Shown piece after piece: positions 38,750-47,470 of a stretch of 64,000 nt of DNA. Source of the DNA: Chitinophagales bacterium (GTDB taxonomy: Bacteria; Bacteroidota; Bacteroidia; Chitinophagales; Chitinophagaceae); the NCBI GenBank assembly GCA_021323755.1, contig JAJPKJ010000012.1, positions 124,001 through 188,000 on the forward strand. The letters are read 5' to 3'. A program made the translations under genes and the position numbers. Numbering within the stretch: the first letter of the stretch is position 1; each line of letters opens with the position of its first letter. Under the pieces are notes generated by a model that had not been told where the DNA came from, searched no databases, and was given only the letters and a program-made list of their open reading frames with translations.

Positions 38750-40054
38750 TTATCTTCTCCTTAACCACAATTCGGGATTCACATTTTTACTCTCGTTCAT
38801 TAGTATAAAATTGATCTCTCCATTTCCGTCCTCATTTTCACCGGCGCGACCCAATAACTGCCCCGCCTTTACTTTCTCTCCCTTTGCCACACTTACTGAA
38901 GAAAGATTGCTGTAAGCCGTAAAATATTTTCCATGTTTTACAAAAACAGCCATTGTACCTTCTATATTAAAAATTGATGACACTTCTCCATCAAAAACAG
39001 CATGAACTGCAGCGCCAATTTGCGTTCCGATAGTGATTCCGTGATTGTCCTCTTTAATATTGTTCAATCCCTCAACCGTTTGAATTCCAAATGGAATGGT
39101 GATCTGACCAGCTTCGACGGGCCAAGGTAACTTACCCTTGTTTCTTTCAAAATCTGCAGAAACAATTTGTCCTTCAGGCGTTGCTTCAAAAACACTTTTA
39201 GGTTTAGGGGAAGTCGTTACTGGCTTTGTATTTGCGCTGGCATTATTCTCACTATTATTATTTGTTTTGGGCGCATTGGCTGCATCGCGTTTTTTCTGCT
39301 CTGCAACTTCTCTGTCGCGGGCTATTTTAATTTCCCTGTTAATGGCAGCACGCAGGGCTGCCTGCAATTTATCATCCTGTCTTTTTCTATCAGCCATTTC
39401 TTTTTTCAGCTCTCTTTCTCTCGATTTTAATTTGCTTACAAACTGATCTTTTTCTTTTTTCTCATCTTCCAGCACTTCTCTTTCTTTATTTTGTTTTTGT
39501 AAGACCTCATCTTTTTCCTGGCGCTTGACCCTTAATCCGCTGATTTTGGTTTGTAACAACTGCTGCGTTTTGGTAATATTTTCTGCTCGTTCTGCGCGAT
39601 AAGCCCGGTATGTTTTTAAATATTCAATCCGCTTCACTGCATCATTAAAACTTGTTGCCGCGAAAATGAAATTTAGAAAATCGTAGTTGCTGCGGTTTTT
39701 ATACGCGTAAATCACACTCTCTTCATACTGTTTTTTTAGTGTGTCGAGTTCTTTGCGAAGATTTACAATTTCTCGCGACGATTGATTCATGTCGCTTTGT
39801 ATATAATTAATTTGCTGATTAATATTTTGAATAGCAGCTTCCCGTAAACGCAGCTTTCTTTGTAACAAGGCAAGCTGACCAAGCGTTTCTTTGCGATTTC
39901 TCTTTGTCTCATCAAGAGATCGTTTTACATCTTCTATTTCTTTCTGAATAGAGGCGCGTTCTTTTTCAAGATCGCTGCGGCTTTGTGTTTGCTGCGAAAA
40001 TGATTGAATCGAAAAAAGCAGCATTGCAAATATTACGAAAGCAGATTTCAACAT
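38750..40054 (-). CDS. EnvC-like murein hydrolase activator with degenerate LytM domain
   Basis: A 434-residue exported protein. A signal peptide (MLKSAFVIFAMLLFSIQSFS) is followed by a long coiled coil (~22-265, with many K/E/R/Q repeats) and a C-terminal LytM/M23 domain (~325-434; ITIPFGIQTVEG, VFVKHGKYFTAYSNL, LLGRAGENEDGNGEINFILM). All four zinc ligands of M23 peptidases appear replaced: NHGITI for HxGxD, YSNL for YAHL, GEINF for HLHF. This is the pattern of EnvC, which activates amidases and does not cut peptidoglycan itself. It is the last gene of a minus-strand run after DUF4292. Confidence 0.85.
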   Translation of the reverse strand: MLKSAFVIFAMLLFSIQSFSQQTQSRSDLEKERASIQKEIEDVKRSLDETKRNRKETLGQLALLQRKLRLREAAIQNINQQINYIQSDMNQSSREIVNLRKELDTLKKQYEESVIYAYKNRSNYDFLNFIFAATSFNDAVKRIEYLKTYRAYRAERAENITKTQQLLQTKISGLRVKRQEKDEVLQKQNKEREVLEDEKKEKDQFVSKLKSRERELKKEMADRKRQDDKLQAALRAAINREIKIARDREVAEQKKRDAANAPKTNNNSENNASANTKPVTTSPKPKSVFEATPEGQIVSADFERNKGKLPWPVEAGQITIPFGIQTVEGLNNIKEDNHGITIGTQIGAAVHAVFDGEVSSIFNIEGTMAVFVKHGKYFTAYSNLSSVSVAKGEKVKAGQLLGRAGENEDGNGEINFILMNESKNVNPELWLRRR

Positions 40055-40110
40055 AATAATTTTTATTGCTAAAAAAACCGATTACTATTCTATAATGAAT
40101 TCTATAACGC

Positions 40111-40938
40111 TTATTTCCGTTTATAATTTTTTGGAATTTTAAACGGGAAAGATAATTGCTTGTTAAAATTATATTGTTTATAATTAAGTTGAATATCTAC
40201 GCTCGCTTTTTCAGTCACCGAAACCTGCCGGTATGTTGAAAAAAAGGTGCTGTCCATCTGATCATAATCGCTATAGGTTATCTCGCAAGTGCGCGCCCGC
40301 GTAACATCAACATCGTCCAATTTGCTGTGTTGAAGAGTATAATTATTATTACTCAGCGTAACATAATTTTTGAAAATTGAACCAATGCTCATCAGGAATA
40401 AATTATTCTTTTCTTTTTTGTAATAGATGATATTGCTATCAAGATAAATAGGATTACCGATAAGCAGATCTTGCAGTGTTTTAAAATCGAGGGGAATATG
40501 GATCACATCCTTCAAATAACTTGCCGATCGCAGCTGAACAATTTTATCAAGATTATTGATCAGCTTTACACTATCGGGTGTGATCAATAAACGGAAAGCT
40601 TCGTAATCAACAATGGTAGCGCTGATCCGAACCCAGATAATACTATCCTTCAGCATCAGCAAATGAGCAGTGAAATCATTGTCTTTGCCGTCGCTTGCCT
40701 GGTAGTGCACTTTTATTGTTGCAGAAAAAGTTTTAAAATCAATTCTATTTGCCTGCACTTTTTGTAAAACGTTATTAATAAATCTTATGGAATCTGCTTT
40801 TGGATCATCTGTAACAACCACTTTCACTGTATCTTTTTGTACCGGGGTAGTAATCACTTTCTGAATTTTTTTTGCGGAAAGGCAACCTGCAATCATAATG
40901 ATGAGGCAAAATCCGAGTAAGTATAAGATCCTTTTCAT
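40111..40938 (-). CDS. DUF4292 lipoprotein
   Basis: A 275-residue predicted lipoprotein: signal peptide MKRILYLLGFCLIIMIAGC with lipobox IAGC. The mature part begins with a lysine-rich linker, then FKTFSATIKVHYQASDGKDNDFTAHLLMLKDSIIWVRIS, a pattern of DUF4292, which resembles LolA/LolB-type lipoprotein chaperones. It is coded 6 bp downstream of dut and 56 bp upstream of envC, all minus strand, so it may be cotranscribed. Function in the periplasm or outer membrane is inferred. Confidence 0.8.
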   Translation of the reverse strand: MKRILYLLGFCLIIMIAGCLSAKKIQKVITTPVQKDTVKVVVTDDPKADSIRFINNVLQKVQANRIDFKTFSATIKVHYQASDGKDNDFTAHLLMLKDSIIWVRISATIVDYEAFRLLITPDSVKLINNLDKIVQLRSASYLKDVIHIPLDFKTLQDLLIGNPIYLDSNIIYYKKEKNNLFLMSIGSIFKNYVTLSNNNYTLQHSKLDDVDVTRARTCEITYSDYDQMDSTFFSTYRQVSVTEKASVDIQLNYKQYNFNKQLSFPFKIPKNYKRK

Positions 40939-40944
40939 AATTTT

Positions 40945-41388
40945 TTATTGTTTACCACTGTGGCCAAACCCGCCTTCATTACGTTTTGTAACATTTATTT
41001 CTTTTGCAAGTTTCCATTTTACTTTTTCGACCTTGCTGATTATCATTTGCGCAATCCTGTCGCCATGAACAATATGCTGCTCCTCATTGGAAAGGTTTAT
41101 TAAAATCACTTTTATTTCTCCACGATAATCAGAATCAATTGTTCCTGGCGAATTCAAACAGGTGATGCCATTTTTTATGGCCAACCCGCTTCTCGGACGA
41201 ATTTGCGCTTCATATTGAATGGGTAATTCAATAAACAAGCCTGTAGGAACTAATATCCTTTCAAATGGTTTTAACAGGATGTTTTCGGTTAGGTTAGCGC
41301 GAATGTCCATGCCTGCTGATCCTTCTGTAACATATTCCGGTAGCGGGTTATCTGATTTATTTACAACTTTTACTTTTATTCGCGACAT
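40945..41388 (-). CDS. dut: dUTP diphosphatase
   Basis: A 147-residue trimeric dUTPase that makes dUMP and keeps uracil out of DNA. All five motifs are present: [42 protein letters not shown] and [10 protein letters not shown]. The ATG at 41388 gives MSRIKVKV; an ATG two codons earlier is also possible. The gap to the next gene, DUF4292, is 6 bp. ispF lies 94 bp upstream on the same strand. Confidence 0.95.
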   Translation of the reverse strand: MSRIKVKVVNKSDNPLPEYVTEGSAGMDIRANLTENILLKPFERILVPTGLFIELPIQYEAQIRPRSGLAIKNGITCLNSPGTIDSDYRGEIKVILINLSNEEQHIVHGDRIAQMIISKVEKVKWKLAKEINVTKRNEGGFGHSGKQ

Positions 41389-41482
41389 GCGCAAAGGTAA
41401 GAAGGATGAGCGATTTTATTGCGTGTGATGCTTTGTTATCTTAATTCTTAATTAATAATTATCATTTCAATTGCTTTGTGCA

Positions 41483-41965
41483 TCAATGATCCTGCTTTAA
41501 TAACACCGATGCATATGCGACTATCCCTTCGCCGCGCCCGACAAATCCCATTTTTTCTGTGGTTGTTGCTTTGATAGAAATATCGTTTGCAGCAATATTA
41601 AGAATAGCGGCAATCGCATTGCGCATTTCGTTTGTGTATTTGCTGATCTTCGGATCTTCCAGGCAAATGGTTGAATCAATATTTACGACAGAATAATTTT
41701 TTTCACAGATCAACTCAAAGGTTTTTTGTAAAAGAATTTTGCTGTCAATGTTTTTGTATTGTGCGTCATTATTGGGAAAATGAATGCCGATATCACAAAG
41801 ATTAAGTGCGCCAAGCAATGCATCACAAATAGCATGTATTAAGACATCTGCATCGCTATGTCCAACCGCGCCCTTATTAAAAGGAATTTTTATTCCCCCC
41901 AACCAAAATGCTCTTCCCTCCAGCAGTTGATGAAAATCTATTCCGTAACCAATTCTGTAAGACAT
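41483..41965 (-). CDS. ispF: 2-C-methyl-D-erythritol 2,4-cyclodiphosphate synthase
   Basis: A 160-residue enzyme of the non-mevalonate isoprenoid pathway. The N-terminal YRIGYGIDFHQLL has the zinc-binding Asp-x-His pair, HSDADVLIHAICDALLGA is the core signature, and DIGIHFPNNDAQYKNIDSKILLQ and TEKMGFVGRGEGI follow. The length is normal. The start ATG is at 41965. It is the first gene of the minus-strand run ispF, dut, DUF4292, envC; the stem-loop just upstream ends the porV transcript. Confidence 0.95.
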   Translation of the reverse strand: MSYRIGYGIDFHQLLEGRAFWLGGIKIPFNKGAVGHSDADVLIHAICDALLGALNLCDIGIHFPNNDAQYKNIDSKILLQKTFELICEKNYSVVNIDSTICLEDPKISKYTNEMRNAIAAILNIAANDISIKATTTEKMGFVGRGEGIVAYASVLLKQDH

Positions 41966-41975
41966 AATATTTAAA

Positions 41976-42007
41976 TTAAAAACGCCCTGCAGTTTTTACA
42001 GGACGTT
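41976..42007 (-). terminator. Rho-independent terminator of porV
   Basis: On the minus strand AACGTCCTG pairs with CAGGGCGTT (42007-41981, one G-U pair) around a 9-nt loop, followed by a T-rich tail. It separates porV from ispF, 33 bp after the porV stop. Confidence 0.7.
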
Positions 42008-42039
42008 TCAAAATTATTTTGTTTTTATAAACTTATCAA

Positions 42040-43227
42040 TTATTGATTGGCAGGGGCTGGTGTGGTAGTTGTTCCACCGCCTTCATTCTTATCTAAATCA
42101 AACACTAACCCAAAACGAATGGTATTTGATAATGGGTTTCTTGTAACACCATTGCCGGAAGGAGCGAGGTACGAAAAATTTAAGCCGATCACATTATATT
42201 TTAATCCAACACCAACAGTAAAATATTTTCTATCACCCTGGCTTGGGTCTTCATAAAAATACCCAACGCGCACAAAAAACTGGTCCTGGTAAGAATATTC
42301 TGCTCCAATGGAGACATTAATCAATTTCAATTGATCCGGACCTGAAAATGAGTTGAACCAACTGCTCACCACGCTCTTGCTTCTATAAGCAATAAGGTTA
42401 TTGCTATTTGTAGCAGAATCCGTAGTGGCTACAGGAGGAGCAGGCACCAATAATTTATGAAGATCTACTCCGAACATTATTTTGTTCTGCTCATCAAAGA
42501 CAGCAGTATAGCTCGTTCCTAAATTTATGGAGGCTGGAATATAATCTTTTTGGGTCGCGTCATTGGTGTAGCCGATTCTTGAACCAAGATTGGTCAGTGT
42601 GGCGCCAAAAGCCCAACCTTGCCCAGCATCATTTGCCAGATTGTAAAACAAAGAAATGTCGCCGGCAACAGCAGTCCCTGGTTTGTATGTTTGGCCGTTG
42701 GTTGCATATCCTGAAGCAAGGTTAGAATGGATATACCGTAATGCTAATGCCACCGATAACCTGTCAGAAAGCTTGCGGGAATATCCGAAATCGGCACCAA
42801 ACTCTCTGGGTTGACCTTCCCCTAGAGGTTGTCCCTGGTAATCGGTGAACTGAATATTTCCCAAACTAAAATATCTTAATGAGGCAGAAATGGACTGATT
42901 CTGGTCTAACTTGTAAAAACCTGCAGCAGAAAGCAGGTAAACATCATTCAATCCCAAATCTTTTAACCAGGGAGTATAAGTAACGCCAATGCCATAATCA
43001 TGTTTTGAAAAGGGAGTCTTGGCCAGGTTATAAAACGATGAATTTGCGTCTGGCGAAGTAGCTACCCCCAGGTCACCCATTCCGCCAGCCCTTGCATCGG
43101 GAGAGATTCTTAAAAACGGAACAGCAGTGGTTACCACATTCAATCCATTGGTTTGTGCTTTTACAAAATTTGCTGAAGCAGAAAAAATCATTAATAAAGC
43201 TGTTAGTCGAAAGGTCAATCTTTTCAT
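42040..43227 (-). CDS. porV: Type IX secretion outer membrane protein PorV (LptO)
   Basis: A 395-residue outer-membrane protein. Signal peptide MKRLTFRLTALLMIFSASANFVKAQ; the mature protein begins with TTAVPFLRISPDARAGGMGDLGVATSPDANSS, the hallmark of PorV, and continues as a beta barrel to LGLVFDLD. PorV receives type IX cargo from the translocon and works with the PorU sortase. In flavobacteria porU, porV and gldJ are neighbours; here porV and a gldJ-type gene are divergent but no porU gene is visible. It has its own terminator. Confidence 0.93.
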   Translation of the reverse strand: MKRLTFRLTALLMIFSASANFVKAQTNGLNVVTTAVPFLRISPDARAGGMGDLGVATSPDANSSFYNLAKTPFSKHDYGIGVTYTPWLKDLGLNDVYLLSAAGFYKLDQNQSISASLRYFSLGNIQFTDYQGQPLGEGQPREFGADFGYSRKLSDRLSVALALRYIHSNLASGYATNGQTYKPGTAVAGDISLFYNLANDAGQGWAFGATLTNLGSRIGYTNDATQKDYIPASINLGTSYTAVFDEQNKIMFGVDLHKLLVPAPPVATTDSATNSNNLIAYRSKSVVSSWFNSFSGPDQLKLINVSIGAEYSYQDQFFVRVGYFYEDPSQGDRKYFTVGVGLKYNVIGLNFSYLAPSGNGVTRNPLSNTIRFGLVFDLDKNEGGGTTTTPAPANQ

Positions 43228-43671
43228 GTTGTCTTATTTTCTTTAATGATGTCTGGATAAAGGAATACAATTTTCAGGTTAACACAGGTGATACCGAAAC
43301 TCGTCAACCGAAAACTTAAGCGTAAAAATTTATCATCGCGGCGTTATTTTTAGTTGACCTTTTGTCGTTGATTTTCTTCAACGATTTCAGGGCTAGTTTA
43401 TTGTATAAAAAATGTAATCTTTTTATTTTTTTCGTTAACGGACAAGTATTTCTGCAGGAATACCTGAACGAATTCAAATTCAATGTTATTGCAAGGGTTT
43501 GCCAAATCGTTATTTCTCTATGTAAAATGAGGATTATTACCATATTATTCTATAAAAAACTGCCTATATTGGCCCCCGGGTAAATTTGCCGTTAAACAAA
43601 ATAAAATAAGTACAATATTTAGTAAAAAACAGCGTTTACCAATGTTCAATCATAGCTAAATTTTTTGCACA
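43228..43671. other. 444-bp gene-free intergenic region between porV and gldJ
   Basis: No credible gene is seen. It is A/T-rich with short low-complexity stretches. It contains a near-perfect 18-bp palindrome GTATTTCTGCAGGAATAC (43446-43463) and, nearer gldJ, the -7-like TAAATTTG at 43581-43588. It probably holds divergent promoters of porV and gldJ. Short open frames here (up to ~75 codons) are low-complexity and look like noise. Confidence 0.5.
43581..43588 (+). promoter_or_regulatory. Putative -7 element of gldJ
   Basis: TAAATTTG matches TAnnTTTG fully, 83 bp before the gldJ ATG. No TTTG is present at the normal -33 spacing, so the promoter is not firm. Confidence 0.35.
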
Positions 43672-45237
43672 ATGAATCTGAAAAACCTAACTCTCTTTAG
43701 CAGCGCAGTGATTTTGTTGGCTTCTTGCCATAAAAAACCCGAACAATCTACCGTAACGGGGTGGAATTATAATGACAAAAATATGGGTGGCTACCAGGTT
43801 TCGCTTGAAAAAGAACAGCGTACAGGTCCCGGTCTCGTTTTTGTGCAAGGCGGTACCTTCACGATGGGTGCTACCGAAGAAGATGTTATGGCTGATTGGA
43901 ATAACGTTCCCAGGAGAGTAACCGTAAACTCATTTTATATTGATAGAACCGAAGTTGCCAACGTTCATTACCGTGAGTATCTTTATTGGATAGATAATGT
44001 TTTTGATGGCGATGAATACAAAGAAGTTCGCGAACAGGCATTACCCGATACCCTGGTTTGGAGAAGCGAACTGGCATATAACGAACCGATGGTTGAATAT
44101 TATTTTCGTCACCCATCCTATAATTATTATCCTGTAGTGGGGGTAACCTGGCGCCAGGCACATGATTTTTGTTTGTGGAGAAGCGACCGTGTTAATGAAA
44201 AGGCCTTGGTTGATCGCGGCTACATCAACAAAAACTCTTTAAAGAACATTCAGGGATTGGGTCAGGAAAATTTTAATACAAAAGCTTATTTGCTTGGAGA
44301 ATACCAGGCAACTCCGGGAACAGCGGCAAAAAATAAAAACAATCCTTTAAAGAATCCTAATGGTACTCCAAGGACACAGGTGACTTTTGAAGATGGAATA
44401 CTACTGCCAAATTATCGTCTCCCGACAGAAGCTGAATGGGAATATGCGGCTTTAGGTTATATCAACCAAAATCCGCTGGCAAGTAAAAAAGACAGTAAAC
44501 GCGGTGAAGAATTAATAACAAATAAACAAGTTTATTCATGGAGCAATAATGTAAATGGATTGCGCGACACACGTCATGGAAGCTGGCAGGGAACATTCCT
44601 TGCTAACTTCAAAAGAGGTTCCGGCGATAATATGGGTGTTGCGGGTGGATTAAATGATAACGCAGTTTATACGGCTCCGGTAACATCTTTCTTTCCAAAT
44701 GGTTTTGGATTGTATAATATGTCTGGAAATGTGAGCGAATGGGTAGCTGATGTGTATCGTCCGCTCTCCGGAATTGATGTCAATGACGTAGCTCCATATC
44801 GTGGTAACCGTTTTGAGCAAATTGATATGGGCAAGGATAATAAAGCAGAAAGAGATAGTCTGGGAAGAATCAAAATGCGTTATGTAACAGATGAGGAAAG
44901 CAAGAACCGCCGCAATTATCAAAAGGGTAACGTTATAAATTATCTTGATGGTGATTCATTGGTAATGGGTGTCACCTATACTAAAGATTCTGCAAAAGGA
45001 TATGGATACGGAATTACTACTTTGATAAGCGATAAATCAAGAGTGGTAAAAGGCGGGAGCTGGGATGATCGCCCTTATTGGTTAAGCCCAGGCACACGTC
45101 GTTTCCTTGAAGAAGATCAGGCAAGCTCTACCATTGGTTTCCGCTGCGCTATGGATAGGGTAGGAAGTCCGGCCGGAAATGGAAGACAGACCGGAGTGAG
45201 TTATAAAGAAAGAAGACAAAATTCCCGAAAGCAATAA
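43672..45237 (+). CDS. gldJ: Gliding/type IX secretion lipoprotein, GldJ-type (FGE-sulfatase domain)
   Basis: A 521-residue lipoprotein: signal MNLKNLTLFSSAVILLASC (lipobox LASC, Cys19). A formylglycine-generating-enzyme-like (SUMF1) domain follows: VFVQGGTFTMGATEEDV, FYIDRTEVANVHYREYL, VGVTWRQAHDFCLWR, LPTEAEWEYAA, MSGNVSEWVAD and VKGGSWDDRPYW. GldJ and GldK share this fold. I favour GldJ because its length (521) suits GldJ, it is adjacent to porV and murF as in flavobacteria, and the gldL-gldM-gldN genes that follow gldK are absent. GldJ is an outer-membrane lipoprotein needed for gliding and stability of the secretion apparatus. Confidence 0.78.
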   Translation: MNLKNLTLFSSAVILLASCHKKPEQSTVTGWNYNDKNMGGYQVSLEKEQRTGPGLVFVQGGTFTMGATEEDVMADWNNVPRRVTVNSFYIDRTEVANVHYREYLYWIDNVFDGDEYKEVREQALPDTLVWRSELAYNEPMVEYYFRHPSYNYYPVVGVTWRQAHDFCLWRSDRVNEKALVDRGYINKNSLKNIQGLGQENFNTKAYLLGEYQATPGTAAKNKNNPLKNPNGTPRTQVTFEDGILLPNYRLPTEAEWEYAALGYINQNPLASKKDSKRGEELITNKQVYSWSNNVNGLRDTRHGSWQGTFLANFKRGSGDNMGVAGGLNDNAVYTAPVTSFFPNGFGLYNMSGNVSEWVADVYRPLSGIDVNDVAPYRGNRFEQIDMGKDNKAERDSLGRIKMRYVTDEESKNRRNYQKGNVINYLDGDSLVMGVTYTKDSAKGYGYGITTLISDKSRVVKGGSWDDRPYWLSPGTRRFLEEDQASSTIGFRCAMDRVGSPAGNGRQTGVSYKERRQNSRKQ

Positions 45238-45253
45238 GAAAAAATTATTCAGC

Positions 45254-45285
45254 AAAGCCATCTCAAAATTTGGGATGGCTTTTTT
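45254..45285 (+). terminator. Rho-independent terminator of gldJ
   Basis: AAAGCCATC (45254-45262) pairs perfectly with GATGGCTTT (45274-45282) around an 11-nt loop, followed by a run of T. The loop contains the TTTG used as -33 element of the murF promoter. Confidence 0.8.
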
Positions 45286-45299
45286 GTTGTCTAAATTTG
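45269..45299 (+). promoter_or_regulatory. murF promoter nested in the gldJ terminator
   Basis: TTTG (45269-45272), exactly 19 bp, then TAAATTTG (45292-45299): a full match to the Bacteroidota consensus. The -7 element ends 7 bp before the murF ATG, so the mRNA may be leaderless or nearly so. The -33 element lies in the loop of the gldJ terminator. Confidence 0.6.
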
Positions 45300-45306
45300 C
45301 GCGATC

Positions 45307-46590
45307 ATGATCAGCATTGAAGAGCTATATAAAATTTATGAACAATATCCTTCCATACAAACGGATACAAGAAAGCTGCAGCCTGATGATATTTTCTTTG
45401 CCTTAAAAGGACCAAGCTTTAATGGCAATGCCTTTGCAACACAGGCGCTTGAACATGGAGCTTCCTATGTTATCGTTGACGAAGCTCAACCAAAGGATTC
45501 CGAACGTATTATTTTGGTTGATGATGTACTGCAAACACTACAACAGCTTGCAAAATATCACAGACAGGAATTTAATATCCCATTTATTGCCATTACAGGC
45601 AGCAATGGCAAAACAACTACGAAAGAACTTATTCATGTTGTTTTATCGTCACAATTTAAAACATACACTACCAAGGGAAATCTAAACAATCACATAGGCA
45701 TACCCGTGACTATTCTGCAGGTGAGGAAAGATGCGCAAATTGCCGTCATTGAAATGGGCGCCAACCATCAAAAAGAAATCGAAGCTTATTGCAAATACAC
45801 TTTACCCACACATGGGATCATTACCAACGCTGGCAAAGCGCATTTGGAAGGATTTGGCGGTGTTGAAGGCGTAAAAAAAGGGAAGGGTGAGTTGTATGAT
45901 TTTTTACGTGCTAATAATGGAACTGCCTTTGTCATGTGGGATTATGAGTACCTGCGCATCATGTGCAGGGGAATTAAGAACATCATTAAATACGGAACTA
46001 CAGGGACCGACGTTTCAGGCCTTGCAATAAAAAGTGAACCCTTTCTTGAAATCGGAATGATCAAAGGAATGTCAATCAAAAATATTTCCACCCAATTGGT
46101 GGGTGATTATAATTTGCCAAATGTACTTGCGGCAGTTGCTGTTGGAAAATATTTTAAAGTTGATGACGAAAAAATAAAAGCCGCGATCGAAAACTATTCG
46201 CCATCAAACAGCCGCTCGCAATTGATAGAGAAAAATTCAAACAAAATTATTCTTGATGCTTATAATGCAAACCCTTCAAGCATGAAGGCTGCAATAGAAA
46301 ATTTTTCAAAATTACCCGGCGATAATAAGATATTAATGCTCGGAGCGATGGCAGAATTGGGTGATGAAAGTTTGCAGGAACATAAAAATATCATTGAGCT
46401 CATCAATCATTATTCCTGGGAAAAAGTGATTTTAGTTGGGGGAGATTTTTTAAAGATCAATCATCCTTATTTGAGTTTCGAGAATAGCTTACAGGCAAAA
46501 GAATGGTTTATCAAACAAGGCTTTCACAACGTTTCATTTCTTGTTAAAGGCTCACGCAGCATGCAAATGGAACGAGTGCTGGAAGATTAA
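45307..46590 (+). CDS. murF: UDP-N-acetylmuramoyl-tripeptide--D-alanyl-D-alanine ligase
   Basis: A 427-residue Mur ligase that adds D-Ala-D-Ala to the muramyl tripeptide in peptidoglycan synthesis. Features: N-terminal substrate domain (TDTRKLQPDDIFFALKG), ATP-binding P-loop ITGSNGKTTTKELI (~96-109), AVIEMGANHQKEIE (Mg2+/Glu), and the C-terminal domain LDAYNANPSSMKAAIENF and LGAMAELGDES. The length is normal. The last 4 bp overlap the end of the convergent gene at 46587. Confidence 0.96.
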   Translation: MISIEELYKIYEQYPSIQTDTRKLQPDDIFFALKGPSFNGNAFATQALEHGASYVIVDEAQPKDSERIILVDDVLQTLQQLAKYHRQEFNIPFIAITGSNGKTTTKELIHVVLSSQFKTYTTKGNLNNHIGIPVTILQVRKDAQIAVIEMGANHQKEIEAYCKYTLPTHGIITNAGKAHLEGFGGVEGVKKGKGELYDFLRANNGTAFVMWDYEYLRIMCRGIKNIIKYGTTGTDVSGLAIKSEPFLEIGMIKGMSIKNISTQLVGDYNLPNVLAAVAVGKYFKVDDEKIKAAIENYSPSNSRSQLIEKNSNKIILDAYNANPSSMKAAIENFSKLPGDNKILMLGAMAELGDESLQEHKNIIELINHYSWEKVILVGGDFLKINHPYLSFENSLQAKEWFIKQGFHNVSFLVKGSRSMQMERVLED

Positions 46591-47318
46591 TTTTTATACC
46601 AATGTGTTTTGCCAAATTCAGATGGCTGAAATATTTTCGGATCCAAATCCACATTTGCTTTGCATTCGCGATAATATTCTTTTTGAATAAGCTTATCATC
46701 AATGTAAAATATTGCTTTTGTTTCCGACCAGCCACCAGCAAATTGTTTATGATCTTCTAAAATCCCTTCTTCTTTCCTATTATCATCAAATTTTATAAAG
46801 CGTACCAACACCAATTTGTCTTTGTCAATCCATAATTGATTTACTCTTTCGTCTTTTGTATTGGCGCCAATTACATAAACAGGCTTATTATCCCAGGTGT
46901 CCATATGAAATTTGTTGAGGTCGTAGTGCAGACTTTTTACCTGGCTTAACACTTTATCAAATGAGTAAAAATATAATCCTCCTAATAAAAAAGTCAGATC
47001 ATTATTGTCTGCGGTGACAGTTTTCAATGCGCCTTTGCGGAAATTGTATGCCGAATCATTAGCGAAAATGACCGCATCGCCGTTCTTAATATCTCCAAAA
47101 TCAATCCTGAATTTATCCGGGAAATTCAATGCTTCATACCAGGTTGACGTTTGTGCAAGCGTATCATTCTTATATCTCTCGGTTTTTTGAACAAAGGTAA
47201 ATGTGTGATACCAATTGCCGGCATAGCGATCATACATTTGCTTTAAGACTTTCTCTGAATTCAAATCATCGTGAGCAAATGAAATTATTGACAAAGCAAG
47301 AACAGTTAGCATTTTCAT
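46587..47318 (-). CDS. Secreted outer-membrane-lipoprotein-sorting-like protein
   Basis: A 243-residue protein with a short signal peptide (MKMLTVLALSIISFAH). The mature part has HTFTFVQKTERYKNDTLAQTSTWYEALNFPDKFRIDFG and QLWIDKDKLVLVRFIKF, a pattern like the LolA-type/DUF6503 family seen in Bacteroidota. The function is unknown. Its 3' end overlaps the end of murF by 4 bp (convergent). Start is ATG 47318 or the ATG two codons later. It is transcribed on its own, 152 bp downstream of the ThuA-like gene. Confidence 0.65.
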   Translation of the reverse strand: MKMLTVLALSIISFAHDDLNSEKVLKQMYDRYAGNWYHTFTFVQKTERYKNDTLAQTSTWYEALNFPDKFRIDFGDIKNGDAVIFANDSAYNFRKGALKTVTADNNDLTFLLGGLYFYSFDKVLSQVKSLHYDLNKFHMDTWDNKPVYVIGANTKDERVNQLWIDKDKLVLVRFIKFDDNRKEEGILEDHKQFAGGWSETKAIFYIDDKLIQKEYYRECKANVDLDPKIFQPSEFGKTHWYKN

Positions 47319-47379
47319 GATTGAAGATATTAGTGTGAAACAATAATATTTTGCTGAAAGTTATTTTATCTAAAAAATA

Positions 47380-47451
47380 TTTTCTGCAGAAAAATTACAA
47401 ACGGCAATTTCAGATCATTTTTGAAAATGATGGGTTCTTGATTCATGAATC
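47380..47451. repeat. Cluster of three palindromes after the ThuA-like gene
   Basis: Three perfect inverted repeats lie within 72 bp: TTTTCTGCAGAAAA (47380-47393), ATCATTTT-TG-AAAATGAT (47414-47431) and GATTCATGAATC (47440-47451). None is followed by a proper T-run on the minus strand, so none is a typical terminator. They fill most of the gap downstream of the minus-strand four-gene operon. Confidence 0.4.
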
Positions 47452-47470
47452 TTGAGATATCCTTTCACCA

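Noticed and set aside
43316-43583. Overlapping short open frames in the porV-gldJ intergenic region (up to ~75 codons)
   Set aside because: They are rich in Ile, Leu, Lys and Phe, lack family features, lie on both strands and are explained by AT-rich DNA.
43672-45237. GldK as the identity of the FGE-sulfatase-type lipoprotein
   Set aside because: GldK would be followed by gldL, gldM and gldN; instead murF follows and porV is adjacent, favouring GldJ.
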